Shown here: one piece after another, positions 55,358 through 63,578 of the stretch
Layout of the letters: the number at the start of each line of letters is the position of its first letter
How positions within the stretch are numbered: position 1 is the first letter of the stretch
Assembly (NCBI RefSeq): GCF_004115975.1
Contig: NZ_SDDZ01000002.1
Location: 372,001 to 436,000, forward strand
From: Gelidibacter gilvus
Lineage (GTDB): Bacteria; Bacteroidota; Bacteroidia; Flavobacteriales; Flavobacteriaceae
Direction: 5' to 3'
Length of the DNA stretch: 64,000 nt
Program-made: the position numbers and the translations under genes
The notes under the pieces: model-generated
The model's database searches: none
Seen by the model: only the letters and a program-made list of their open reading frames with translations
Told to the model about the DNA's origin: nothing

Positions 55358-55657
55358 ATGACTGTTTTTAACCTTATTAAACCAGAAGACCTTATGTTCC
55401 CTTGTCTCAACAAGCAGCTCTTTGGTATTGAGTGTTTGGGATGCGGGATTCAGCGTGCCACGTTTTTATTCTTTAAAGGGGAGTTTTTATTGGCTTTTAA
55501 AATGTATCCAGCCATTTACACGCTTTTTTTATTGACACTTTTCCTTATATTTAACCTGTTTATTAAATTCAAATATGACCATACCATTAAGATGGGCTTG
55601 ATCTTTTTGAATGTAGGCATTGTAGTTATCAGCTATTTTATTAAAATCATCCACTAA
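55358..55657 (+). CDS. DUF2752 membrane protein
   Basis: 99 residues. The motif FGIECLGCGIQRATFLFFKG (CxGCGxxRA) defines DUF2752. Three membrane segments follow (about residues 40-60, 62-72, 78-96). Function is unknown. The ATG at 55358 is used here; a second Met at residue 13, in DLMFPCLNK, would fit the typical family start and leave a real leader after the promoter box. The CCC-motif gene follows 11 bases later. Confidence 0.85.
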   Translation: MTVFNLIKPEDLMFPCLNKQLFGIECLGCGIQRATFLFFKGEFLLAFKMYPAIYTLFLLTLFLIFNLFIKFKYDHTIKMGLIFLNVGIVVISYFIKIIH

Positions 55658-55668
55658 AAACCAACCAC

Positions 55669-56004
55669 ATGGAAAAACAACAATTACCTAATTCAACCCT
55701 CATTTTAGTTTTCGGAATTATATCCATAGTCACTTGCTGTTGCTATGGTGTCATCGGATTACCTCTGGGCATTATCGCGTTGGTACTTGCCAATAAAGCG
55801 ACTGCACTTTATGCTACTGATCCAGAACTTTACACCGGATTTCAAAATGTAAAAACAGGGAAAATTCTTGCGATTATTGGTATCATTCTAAATGCGATTT
55901 TCTTAATGACAGTTATTTGGATGTACGTATCCATAGGAGCTGATGGTATTCAGGAAATGCAGGAAGAATGGCTAAAAGGCCTTAACGAAGGTGCGGTAGA
56001 ATAA
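55669..56004 (+). CDS. CCC-motif membrane protein
   Basis: 111 residues with two membrane regions (about 10-42, 64-90). The triple cysteine in ISIVTCCCYGVIGLPLGIIA gives the family its name; it is related to DUF4190. The inner part has GKILAIIGIILNAIFL. Function unknown. It follows DUF2752 in an operon, the usual pairing in flavobacteria as I recall, and ends in a bidirectional terminator. Confidence 0.85.
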   Translation: MEKQQLPNSTLILVFGIISIVTCCCYGVIGLPLGIIALVLANKATALYATDPELYTGFQNVKTGKILAIIGIILNAIFLMTVIWMYVSIGADGIQEMQEEWLKGLNEGAVE

Positions 56005-56020
56005 TCTCTTTTTTTGAATT

Positions 56021-56057
56021 AAAAAAGCGGCTAAATTATTTATTAGCCGCTTTTTTT
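56021..56057. terminator. Bidirectional terminator, CCC-motif / DUF5362
   Basis: GCGGCTAA (56027-56034) pairs with TTAGCCGC (56043-56050), with A-run before and T-run after. Confidence 0.9.
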
Positions 56058-56076
56058 ATATCTAATGCTCAATAAT

Positions 56077-56523
56077 TCACATCGCTCCGGCAATCATTGC
56101 AAAAACAAAAATCAGGACATACAAACTGATAATTACAATTGTGAAAATTCCGATAAACTTATAATGCGATTTCAAGTTTGAAAAAGCAGAGGTCAATTCG
56201 TCATTATTATTGGAATTCAAGGCACTCTTCATTTTTCGTGAGAAATTAAAAAGATAAAGTACAGGAAAAAAGTAGAACAGTGCTATTACAACATAAAACA
56301 TCCCAAAATAAGACATATCTACACCTAATCCTGCATACGGATTCCCACCTGGAATGAGGTTCATCGCAAGACTAAAAAACAGGCCGCCAAGGATCATCAA
56401 TCCAATACCTATAAATCCTAAAATGGAGAGAAAATACGTCCATGTTGAAGTTTCCTTCAAAAACCCCAAAATTACTGGGGGTAGATTCAACTCAAAAGTT
56501 TCAAAAGCCGATTTTTCTTCCAT
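56077..56523 (-). CDS. DUF5362 membrane protein
   Basis: 148 residues with four predicted membrane segments (about 30-50, 72-92, 95-103, 125-145). The segment FFPVLYLFNFSRKMKSALNS lies in the middle loop, as in DUF5362 proteins. Function unknown. Its ATG overlaps the rocD stop codon by one base, so translation is coupled with rocD. Confidence 0.8.
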   Translation of the reverse strand: MEEKSAFETFELNLPPVILGFLKETSTWTYFLSILGFIGIGLMILGGLFFSLAMNLIPGGNPYAGLGVDMSYFGMFYVVIALFYFFPVLYLFNFSRKMKSALNSNNNDELTSAFSNLKSHYKFIGIFTIVIISLYVLIFVFAMIAGAM

Positions 56524-57776
56524 TATTTCGAATTAGGTTCAAATTGTTTCAATGTTTTTATAATAATCCCGATACATTCCAAAAGTTGCTGCTCGTTCAT
56601 TACTAGAGGTGGCGCAAAACGGATGATATTTCCGTGGGTTGGTTTTGCCAAAAGTCCGTTGTCTCTCAATGCCAGACAAATGTTCCATGCCGTATCACCA
56701 TCTTCACTGTCATTAATTACCACAGCATTAAGCAATCCTTTACCTCTCACCAATTTGGCAATCGTACTTTTTTGGATATAAGAATCCAATTCACTTCTAA
56801 AAATCTGACCTAGTTTTTCAGCATTCTCTGCTAAGTTTTCTTCTTTAACCACTTCCAAAGCAGCTATCGCCACTGCTGCAGCAACTGGGTTGCCTCCAAA
56901 TGTACTGCCATGGTTCCCAGGCTGGATGACGTTCATTATAGAATCGGCTGCCAACACGGCGCTTACTGGATAGGCTCCACCGCTTAAAGCTTTCCCTAAA
57001 ATAAGGATATCAGGTTTCACATTTTCATGATCTACTGCCAAAAGCTTTCCTGTTCTGCCAATTCCCGTTTGTACTTCATCTGCCATAAACAAGACATTGA
57101 ACTTTTCACATAAGGCTTTTGCTTTTGCCAAATAGCCTTCACTTGGCACATAAACTCCAGCTTCACCTTGAATTGGTTCCACCAAAAATCCTGCAACATT
57201 TGGATTATTCTCTAAAGTACGTTCCAATTCTTGCAGATTATCATACTCTATTTTTATAAAGCCGTCCGTAAAAGGCCCGAAGTTTTTGCGTGCAACGGGA
57301 TCACTTGAAAATGAAATGATGGTGGTTGTTCTTCCGTGGAAGTTATTTCTACAGACAATAATTTCCGCTTGATGGTCGGCGATACCTTTGACTTCATAAG
57401 CCCATTTTCTACAGATTTTAAGCGCTGTCTCTACAGCTTCTGCACCCGTATTCATGGGCAACACTTTGTCATAGCCAAAGTATTTAGTAGCATACGCTTC
57501 AAATTTCCCCAAAACGTCATTGTAAAATGCACGTGAGGTTAAGGTTAAGGTTTGCGCCTGCTTTACCATGGCATCAACAATTTTTGGGTGACAATGCCCT
57601 TGGTTGACAGCAGAATAAGCAGAAAGAAAATCATAATATTGTTTTCCTTCAACATCCCAAACATGCACACCTTCTCCTCTACTCAGTACTACTGGAAGCG
57701 GATGGTAATTATGTGCACCATACTTGTTTTCTAAATCCATCGCTTGTTGCGAAGTCATGTGGTCTAAAACAGCCAT
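56523..57776 (-). CDS. rocD: Ornithine aminotransferase
   Basis: 417 residues, class III aminotransferase. Motifs are [59 protein letters not shown], and [17 protein letters not shown] with the PLP-binding Lys. It converts ornithine and 2-oxoglutarate to glutamate-semialdehyde and glutamate, linking arginine breakdown and proline synthesis. It starts with [20 protein letters not shown], the usual flavobacterial opening. It leads a unit with the DUF5362 gene. Confidence 0.95.
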   Translation of the reverse strand: MAVLDHMTSQQAMDLENKYGAHNYHPLPVVLSRGEGVHVWDVEGKQYYDFLSAYSAVNQGHCHPKIVDAMVKQAQTLTLTSRAFYNDVLGKFEAYATKYFGYDKVLPMNTGAEAVETALKICRKWAYEVKGIADHQAEIIVCRNNFHGRTTTIISFSSDPVARKNFGPFTDGFIKIEYDNLQELERTLENNPNVAGFLVEPIQGEAGVYVPSEGYLAKAKALCEKFNVLFMADEVQTGIGRTGKLLAVDHENVKPDILILGKALSGGAYPVSAVLAADSIMNVIQPGNHGSTFGGNPVAAAVAIAALEVVKEENLAENAEKLGQIFRSELDSYIQKSTIAKLVRGKGLLNAVVINDSEDGDTAWNICLALRDNGLLAKPTHGNIIRFAPPLVMNEQQLLECIGIIIKTLKQFEPNSK

Positions 57777-57908
57777 TTTATAAGAATTTACAGTTTCATG
57801 TCTTCAAAAGACACGGTTTGACATCATTAGATAGACGCAAACATTAATAATTAAATCTCGCCTAGCGAGTAAAATAACCATTCCTACTGTACCTTTATTC
57901 TTTCGATA

Positions 57909-57926
57909 TCCCGATAGCTATCAGGA
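57909..57926. repeat. Near-palindromic CCGATAGCTATCGG-type element
   Basis: TCCCGATAGCTATCAGGA pairs with itself except for one mismatch each side of the centre. It is short, and either a regulator site or a small dispersed repeat. Confidence 0.4.
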
Positions 57927-58237
57927 CGAAAAAGCAGCGTGGGAGAGAAATCATCCCTAAGGACTTGCAAATTAGCAAATATTTAAACCTCTGAAAAGTT
58001 TTTAGCCCGATTTTACATTTAAATTTTAGAAGTATTATTTCATTTAATTTAAACCTTAGAAAATCTTATAACCCATTAAATTAAGCCAAGTTCTTAAGAC
58101 ACATAAATTCTAAGGTGACACAAAATAATGCGTTCAATTTAACTGTCTGCCCTAATTCTCAAAAACTATTAGAAATTAAAACAAGGTTTCACTAAGAAAA
58201 TCGCAATTTCTAATTCGTAAATCGCATTTGGTTTCAC

Positions 58238-58245
58238 TATTTTTG
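58238..58245 (+). promoter_or_regulatory. -7 box immediately before rlmD
   Basis: TATTTTTG fits TAnnTTTG and ends 4 bases before the rlmD ATG. Transcription would start about at the A of the start codon, giving a leaderless message. Confidence 0.55.
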
Positions 58246-58249
58246 CGGC

Positions 58250-59659
58250 ATGGGAAGAAGAAATAGAAAACAAATCTTTGAGAATGTTGTTGTAGTTGAC
58301 GCAGGTGCCAAAGGCAAATCAGTGGCAAAATCACCTGACGGTGCCGTTATTTTTATGCAAAATGTGGTACCAGGTGATGTTGTGGATGTAGAAACTTTTA
58401 AGAAGCGTAAATCCTTTTACGAAGGAAATGCCATCAAATTCCACGTATATTCTGATAAGCGTACCGAACCAAAATGCCAACATTTTGGCGTTTGTGGTGG
58501 TTGTAAGTGGCAAGATATGGGCTATGAACACCAATTGTTTTATAAACAAAAAGAAGTGGAGAACAATCTCAAACGAATCGGTCATTTGGAACTTCCTCCT
58601 GTGACGCCTATTTTAGGTTCTGCAAAAGACTATTTTTATAGGAATAAAATGGAATTCTCCTTTAGTGACAGCCGATGGTTGACCTTAGAGGAAATTCGAT
58701 CCAATGAGGATGTAGGCGATAAAAACGCCCTCGGTTTTCATATTCCTGGCATGTGGGATAAAATTCTTGACATCGAAAAATGCTGGCTTCAAGCGGATCC
58801 GTCCAATGCCATTAGAAATTCGGTCAAAGAATTTGCTGTTAAAAACGGACTTGAATTTTTTAACACCCGCAATCAGACTGGATTTTTACGAACACTTATG
58901 CTTCGTACATCATCTACTGGCGATATTATGGTGCTTTTTCAGTTTTTCAAGGAAGACAAGGAAAATCGTGAGCTACTATTGAATTATATAGGTGATAAAT
59001 TCCCGGAAATTACTTCGTTACAATACGTCATCAACGGAAAAGCGAATGATACCATTTACGATCAAGAAGTGATTTGTTATAAAGGAGAAGATCATATTTT
59101 TGAGGAAATGGAAGGGTTGAGATTTAAAATAAACGCCAAATCCTTCTATCAGACCAATTCAGATCAAGCCTATGAACTTTATAAAATCACGCGTGACTTT
59201 GCCGATTTAAAAGGTGATGAACTCGTTTACGATTTATATACCGGAACTGGGACGATTGCTCAATTTATTGCAAAAAATGCGAAGAAGGTGATTGGAGTGG
59301 AATCTGTTCCTGATGCTATAACCGCAGCAAAGGAAAATGCACAATTAAATGGCATTGATAACGTTGAGTTTTATGTAGGTGATATGAAAAACGTATTCAA
59401 TGCCGATTTCATCAACCAGCACGGCCATCCTGATGTGATCATTACAGATCCACCACGTGATGGAATGCATAAAGATGTGGTACAAGAAATTCTGAATATC
59501 GCTCCAAATAAAGTGGTATATGTGAGTTGTAACAGTGCCACGCAAGCAAGAGATTTAGAAATGATGGACGCGATGTATAAAGTCACAAAAGTGCAGCCGG
59601 TGGATATGTTCCCTCAAACGCATCATGTCGAAAATGTTGTACTTTTGGAAAAAAGATAA
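58250..59659 (+). CDS. rlmD: 23S rRNA (uracil-5-)-methyltransferase RlmD
   Basis: 469 residues. An N-terminal TRAM domain (about 10-70) is followed by a Cys cluster (CQHFGVCGGCKWQ and a later Cys) for a 4Fe-4S centre, then a SAM methyltransferase domain (LVYDLYTGTGTIAQFIAKNA near residue 325) with the motif VSCNSATQARDL holding the catalytic Cys. RlmD methylates U1939 of 23S rRNA; E. coli numbering. The ATG follows the -7 box by only 4 bases. DUF6452 and DUF6048 genes follow on the same strand. Confidence 0.95.
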   Translation: MGRRNRKQIFENVVVVDAGAKGKSVAKSPDGAVIFMQNVVPGDVVDVETFKKRKSFYEGNAIKFHVYSDKRTEPKCQHFGVCGGCKWQDMGYEHQLFYKQKEVENNLKRIGHLELPPVTPILGSAKDYFYRNKMEFSFSDSRWLTLEEIRSNEDVGDKNALGFHIPGMWDKILDIEKCWLQADPSNAIRNSVKEFAVKNGLEFFNTRNQTGFLRTLMLRTSSTGDIMVLFQFFKEDKENRELLLNYIGDKFPEITSLQYVINGKANDTIYDQEVICYKGEDHIFEEMEGLRFKINAKSFYQTNSDQAYELYKITRDFADLKGDELVYDLYTGTGTIAQFIAKNAKKVIGVESVPDAITAAKENAQLNGIDNVEFYVGDMKNVFNADFINQHGHPDVIITDPPRDGMHKDVVQEILNIAPNKVVYVSCNSATQARDLEMMDAMYKVTKVQPVDMFPQTHHVENVVLLEKR

Positions 59660-59760
59660 GAGGATTGACGATTGACTATTTTTGATTGACGATTTTTGAT
59701 TAACGATTGATGATTAAAATGATACTCACGACAGTAATTTAAACAAGAAACCACAGAAAC

Positions 59761-60297
59761 TTGAAACAAATAAAACTCCATCAAAACATTAAAATCCTAC
59801 TTTCTCTTCTCATAATTGTGAGCCTATGGAGTTGTGAGCGTGATGATATCTGTGCTTCTACAACATCTACAACACCACATTTGATCATTCGTTTTTATAA
59901 TATCAATGCGAACTCAGAGACGAAAACTGTTAGGCGAATGGATGTTACCGCAGAAGGTAACCCAAAGTATATTGTCAATGATAAAACTACTGACTCCATT
60001 GTATTGCCTTTAAGAGTAGATGCCTTGGACATTTTGAATACCTCCAGATTTGTGCTTACAAAAGACAGAGATTATGATACAGATGATGATCCCAATACAG
60101 TTTCGAATGCTGACATTATCGAAGTGAAATACACCCCTGAACTTATCTATGTTTCAAGAGCGTGCGGTTACAAAAGCGTATTCAACAACCTGAGTGCAAC
60201 TCGGGAAACAGACCTGAGCAATTGGATTATAGATATTCAAGTTATTAAAGACACCATAAACAATGAAAATGCAGCGCATATCAATATTTATCATTAG
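59761..60297 (+). CDS. DUF6452 lipoprotein
   Basis: 178 residues from a TTG at 59761. The lipoprotein signal is ILLSLLIIVSLWSCERDD (Cys at about residue 25). Downstream there are two cysteines (CAS, ACGYKS) and a beta-rich body with YTPELIYVSRACGYKSVFN. DUF6452 is found next to rlmD in flavobacteria, with DUF6048 after it (my recollection). The spacer before it is made of tandem GATTGACGATT-type units. Its 3' end overlaps the next gene by 35 bases. Function unknown; likely outer-membrane lipoprotein. Confidence 0.82.
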   Translation: MKQIKLHQNIKILLSLLIIVSLWSCERDDICASTTSTTPHLIIRFYNINANSETKTVRRMDVTAEGNPKYIVNDKTTDSIVLPLRVDALDILNTSRFVLTKDRDYDTDDDPNTVSNADIIEVKYTPELIYVSRACGYKSVFNNLSATRETDLSNWIIDIQVIKDTINNENAAHINIYH

Positions 60298-61006
60298 TCT
60301 GATTATCTTGATGGTGTTTCCAGAAACATCATTTTCTCAGGAGGTTCAAGAAAAAAATGCTAATGACACCATCATTATCAAACAGAAATATGGCTTACGT
60401 TTAGGAGGCGACATTGGAAGGTTAGTGCGTTCTTTTATAGATGATGATTATAAAGGATTTGAAATTACAGCAGATTACCGACTTACCCAGAAATTATATT
60501 TGGCCGGAGAATTAGGGACTGAAGAAAACTCCATAAGAAACGATTATTTAGATGTCACAGCAAAAGGCAGCTACTTTAAGGCTGGTATAGATTACAACCT
60601 CTATAGAAACTGGCTTGATATGGAAAATCTCATTTACACCGGATTGAGAGTTGGTGTCAGCACTTTCAGCCAAAACCTAAACAGTTACAAAATTTACACG
60701 ACTGATCAATATTATGACACACCTTTTACTTCCACAGATTTACAAGAATATAAAGGTTTGTCTGCTATTTGGGCTGAACTGGTCATAGGTATCAAAGCCG
60801 AGATTGTCACCAATTTGTTTATTGGTTTCAATGCACAGCTTAAAGGTTTGGTCGCGGAAGATCAACCTACAAATTTTGAAAACTTATTTATTCCAGGATT
60901 CAATAAAACTTTTGATAGCGGCCGATTTGGCTTCGGATTTGGTTACAATGTATCGTATTTGATCCCTATCTATAAGAAAAATAAAAAAATAGCTATAGAG
61001 GACTAA
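60263..61006 (+). CDS. DUF6048 outer-membrane barrel protein
   Basis: 247 residues. A signal peptide (cleaved near SFSQ) precedes a predicted barrel with strands such as KYGLRLGGDIGRLVRSF, LYLAGELGTEENSIRN and FGFGFGYNVSYLIPIY. It overlaps DUF6452 by 35 bases, so the two are tightly coupled and may form a lipoprotein-barrel complex. A second Met at codon 3 (60269) is an alternative start. Function unknown. Confidence 0.83.
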   Translation: MKMQRISIFIISLIILMVFPETSFSQEVQEKNANDTIIIKQKYGLRLGGDIGRLVRSFIDDDYKGFEITADYRLTQKLYLAGELGTEENSIRNDYLDVTAKGSYFKAGIDYNLYRNWLDMENLIYTGLRVGVSTFSQNLNSYKIYTTDQYYDTPFTSTDLQEYKGLSAIWAELVIGIKAEIVTNLFIGFNAQLKGLVAEDQPTNFENLFIPGFNKTFDSGRFGFGFGYNVSYLIPIYKKNKKIAIED

Positions 61007-61081
61007 TTCTATACAAATTCTTCAACTTTCACATTCATTTTATAAAAAAATTACTTAACTTTTGCATACTAATACCAACGT

Positions 61082-61606
61082 ATGCACAAAGATGAGATTG
61101 CCGATTTATTGGAGGAAAAATACCACGCTCTACTTAATTTCCTTGAAGTTCAAGATAATGAAAAATGGACTAAAGGACCAGAAGGAAAATGGACTACAGG
61201 TCAGCAAGCATTACATTTACTGCAGAGCATTAAGCCTTTAAATGATGTCTTGAGCATGCCCCGGTTTTTTTTCAAATATGCTTTTGGAAAAAACGATCGC
61301 GAATTATATGATTATGATACCATCGTTCAGAATTATCAGAAAGCTTTAAAGGAAAATAACGACTTCGTCTTTAAGGCTTCCAAAAATATGAAAATTCCAA
61401 AACTGAAGGATAAAACCTATATTTTAAGCCGACTTCAGGTAGAAAGCAAGAAACTACAATACAAAATCAGAAGAATATCTGATAAAAATTTAGATACATT
61501 AGTGCTTCCACATCCTCTAATGGGGAAAATGCCAATTAGAGAAATTTTAATGTGGACAGCCTATCATGTGGAACATCATACAAAACAACTTCAGGAAAAC
61601 TATTAA
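61082..61606 (+). CDS. DinB-family protein
   Basis: 174 residues, mostly helical. The family layout is a four-helix bundle with metal-binding His; visible candidates are TTGQQALHLLQSI (His near residue 47) and MWTAYHVEHHTKQL (His near residues 163-167). DinB proteins often act in thiol or small-molecule transfer; the activity here is unknown. It stands alone, downstream of DUF6048 by 75 bases. A TAACTTTTG box before it deviates from the consensus by one base. Confidence 0.82.
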   Translation: MHKDEIADLLEEKYHALLNFLEVQDNEKWTKGPEGKWTTGQQALHLLQSIKPLNDVLSMPRFFFKYAFGKNDRELYDYDTIVQNYQKALKENNDFVFKASKNMKIPKLKDKTYILSRLQVESKKLQYKIRRISDKNLDTLVLPHPLMGKMPIREILMWTAYHVEHHTKQLQENY

Positions 61607-61631
61607 ACTTTAGCGGAGCCTCCAAGGAAGT

Positions 61632-62789
61632 TTACTCCATGTACTTCCCTTTTTTACTGCCTTCATACATTACATACTTCACCAATCTCGCTTCCAGTTT
61701 GGCATTGACTAAATGGATTTTTCGAGAGGGTCTTAAGCCCACATGTTTTAGAGCTTCAAGATTTGATGTTATAAACCAGGCATCGGTTCCCGGATAATTT
61801 TGTTTTAAGGTATCACCAATGCTTTTATAAAAGGATTCCATTTCAATATCCAAACGTTCACCATACGGCGGATTGAACACCATGTGCAACTTCTCATCCC
61901 CTGCTTTTTGAGTTTTAAAGAAATCTTCGTGCCTAACTTCAACAAAATCTTCCAATTTTGCATTTTTGATGTTTTCTTTTGCTTTTTCAACCGCACTTGG
62001 CGATTTGTCATAACCAATAATGCGATGGTGAAAATCTCTGGTTTTACTCAAAAGAGATTCCTCAATTTTCTCAAACAACTCCACATCCCAATCCTGCCAG
62101 CGCTCAAAAGCAAACTCCTTTCGCATTAAATTTGGAGGTATATTACAGGCTATCATTGCCGCTTCGGCTAAAATGGTACCACTACCACACATTGGATCCA
62201 TAAAATTGGTTTGTCCATCCCAACCCGACAACATAATCAAACCCGCGGCCAGAACTTCATTGATAGGCGCAATGTTCGTTGCAGTTTTATAGCCTCTTTT
62301 ATGTAAAGAATCGCCTGAAGAGTCTAAAGAAATATTGCACATATTCCTATCAATATGGACGTTGATTTTTAAATCGGGAAATTTAAGATCCACATTTGGA
62401 CGTTCACCAACAGTATCCCTAAACTTATCCACTACGGCATCCTTCGTTTTTTGCGCTATATAAAGCGAATGGGTAAATAAGTGGGAATGTACTGTGGCAT
62501 CTACAGCCATGGTTCCTGTAGGTTTGAGATATTGCGCCCAATCCATTTTATAAACCTGATCATACAAGTCCTTTTCATTGTTGATTCTAAAACTATGGAT
62601 CGGCTTTAAAATTTTAATAGCGGTTCTTAGCGCTAAGTTTGCTTTGTACATGAAACCTTTGTCACCTACAAAACTCACATTTCGCACACCAATTTTCACC
62701 TCTTGTGCTCCCAATTGGGTCAACTCGTTGGCAAGTAACTCTTCAAAACCAAATAAGGTTTTGGCAACCATATTAAAATTATTATCCAT
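61632..62789 (-). CDS. THUMP-domain RNA methyltransferase (RlmL/YpsC-like)
   Basis: 385 residues. An N-terminal ferredoxin-like/THUMP domain (about 1-160, with KTLFGFEELLANELTQLGA) precedes a SAM methyltransferase domain with FMDPMCGSGTILAEAAMIAC, FERWQDWD and the catalytic VFNPPYGERLD. The family methylates guanine N2 in 23S rRNA (RlmL, G2445) or relatives; the exact site is inferred. Its promoter box and the one of the next gene form a 3-bp-spaced palindrome at 62808-62830. An AGGAG Shine-Dalgarno-like site lies before the ATG, which is unusual here. Confidence 0.9.
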   Translation of the reverse strand: MDNNFNMVAKTLFGFEELLANELTQLGAQEVKIGVRNVSFVGDKGFMYKANLALRTAIKILKPIHSFRINNEKDLYDQVYKMDWAQYLKPTGTMAVDATVHSHLFTHSLYIAQKTKDAVVDKFRDTVGERPNVDLKFPDLKINVHIDRNMCNISLDSSGDSLHKRGYKTATNIAPINEVLAAGLIMLSGWDGQTNFMDPMCGSGTILAEAAMIACNIPPNLMRKEFAFERWQDWDVELFEKIEESLLSKTRDFHHRIIGYDKSPSAVEKAKENIKNAKLEDFVEVRHEDFFKTQKAGDEKLHMVFNPPYGERLDIEMESFYKSIGDTLKQNYPGTDAWFITSNLEALKHVGLRPSRKIHLVNAKLEARLVKYVMYEGSKKGKYME

Positions 62790-62807
62790 TGTTCTCCTGA
62801 TATAGAT

Positions 62808-62830
62808 TGCAAAAATAAAGTATTTTTGCA
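62808..62830. promoter_or_regulatory. Back-to-back -7 boxes of two methyltransferase genes
   Basis: TGCAAAAATA (62808-62817) and TATTTTTGCA (62821-62830) are perfect inverted arms, 3 bases apart. Each contains TATTTTTG, reading left (THUMP gene) and right (SAM methyltransferase gene). Their upstream elements must overlap, so both promoters can hardly be used at once. No clear -33 is seen for either. Confidence 0.6.
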
Positions 62831-62846
62831 GTCAGACGAATTTATA

Positions 62847-63578
62847 ATGACAAAAGACACATCAGAGTGGTACGCCTCATGGTTTGATACCCCTTATTAC
62901 CATATTCTTTATGCCGACAGAGATCACGCAGAAGCCCATCAATTCATGGATAATTTGACCCAGTACTTAAATCTGCCGGAGCATGGAAAAATACTCGATC
63001 TCGCTTGCGGGAAAGGACGCCACTCCATATATCTCAATTCTTTGGGCTATGATGTTACTGGAGTTGATCTTTCAGAAAACAGCATTGCCTATGCTAAAAC
63101 GTACGAAAATGAAACCTTGCATTTTGATGTACATGACATGTGTGAGCCTTATAAAGATAAATTCGATGCCGTATTTAATCTTTTTACCAGTTTTGGCTAT
63201 TTTGACGAATCAGAAGACAACCTGAATACTATAAAAGCCATAAAAGAGGATCTAAATGAATTTGGCTTTGGGGTCATTGACTTTATGAATGCCGATTTTG
63301 TAATTGAAAACTTAGTCCCTGAAGATGTAAAAATAATCGGTGGCATAGAGTTTCATCAGAAAAGATATGTTGAAAACGGACATATTATTAAAGATATCAG
63401 TTTCACAGATCAAGGGAAAGATTACAACTTTCAAGAGCGCGTTAGAGCAAAGACCTTAACTGATTTTGAGGCCCTTTTTGAACAAGCTGGTGTTTATTTA
63501 CTCGATGTTTTTGGCGATTATAAATTAGGTAAGTTTCACAAAAGCACTTCAGAACGACTAATAATGATCTTCAAATGA
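62847..63578 (+). CDS. Class I SAM-dependent methyltransferase
   Basis: 243 residues from the ATG at 62847 (MTKDTSEWYASWFDTPYYHI); an in-frame TTG at 62826 lies inside the promoter palindrome and is not preferred. The SAM-binding motif ILDLACGKGRHSIYLNSLGY (near residue 45) and YDVTGVDLSENSI follow, then FDAVFNLFTSFGYFDES. This is the family of small-molecule or unknown-target methyltransferases near ZIP transporter genes in flavobacteria; substrate unknown. Its stop overlaps the ZIP gene start by 4 bases. Confidence 0.88.
   Translation: MTKDTSEWYASWFDTPYYHILYADRDHAEAHQFMDNLTQYLNLPEHGKILDLACGKGRHSIYLNSLGYDVTGVDLSENSIAYAKTYENETLHFDVHDMCEPYKDKFDAVFNLFTSFGYFDESEDNLNTIKAIKEDLNEFGFGVIDFMNADFVIENLVPEDVKIIGGIEFHQKRYVENGHIIKDISFTDQGKDYNFQERVRAKTLTDFEALFEQAGVYLLDVFGDYKLGKFHKSTSERLIMIFK

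Larger units (their letters stand above)
57777..58249. other. Divergent intergenic region rocD / rlmD
   Basis: 473 bases without a gene. It has a small CTCGC/GCGAG hairpin near 57857 and an 18-base near-palindrome at 57909-57926 (TCCCGATAGCTATCAGGA), a wording I recall from other flavobacterial spacers. The last 12 bases hold the rlmD -7 box. Confidence 0.5.

Noticed and set aside
57777-58249. Riboswitch or tRNA in the rocD/rlmD spacer
   Set aside because: No T-arm, cloverleaf or known riboswitch core could be recognised; only short palindromes are present.
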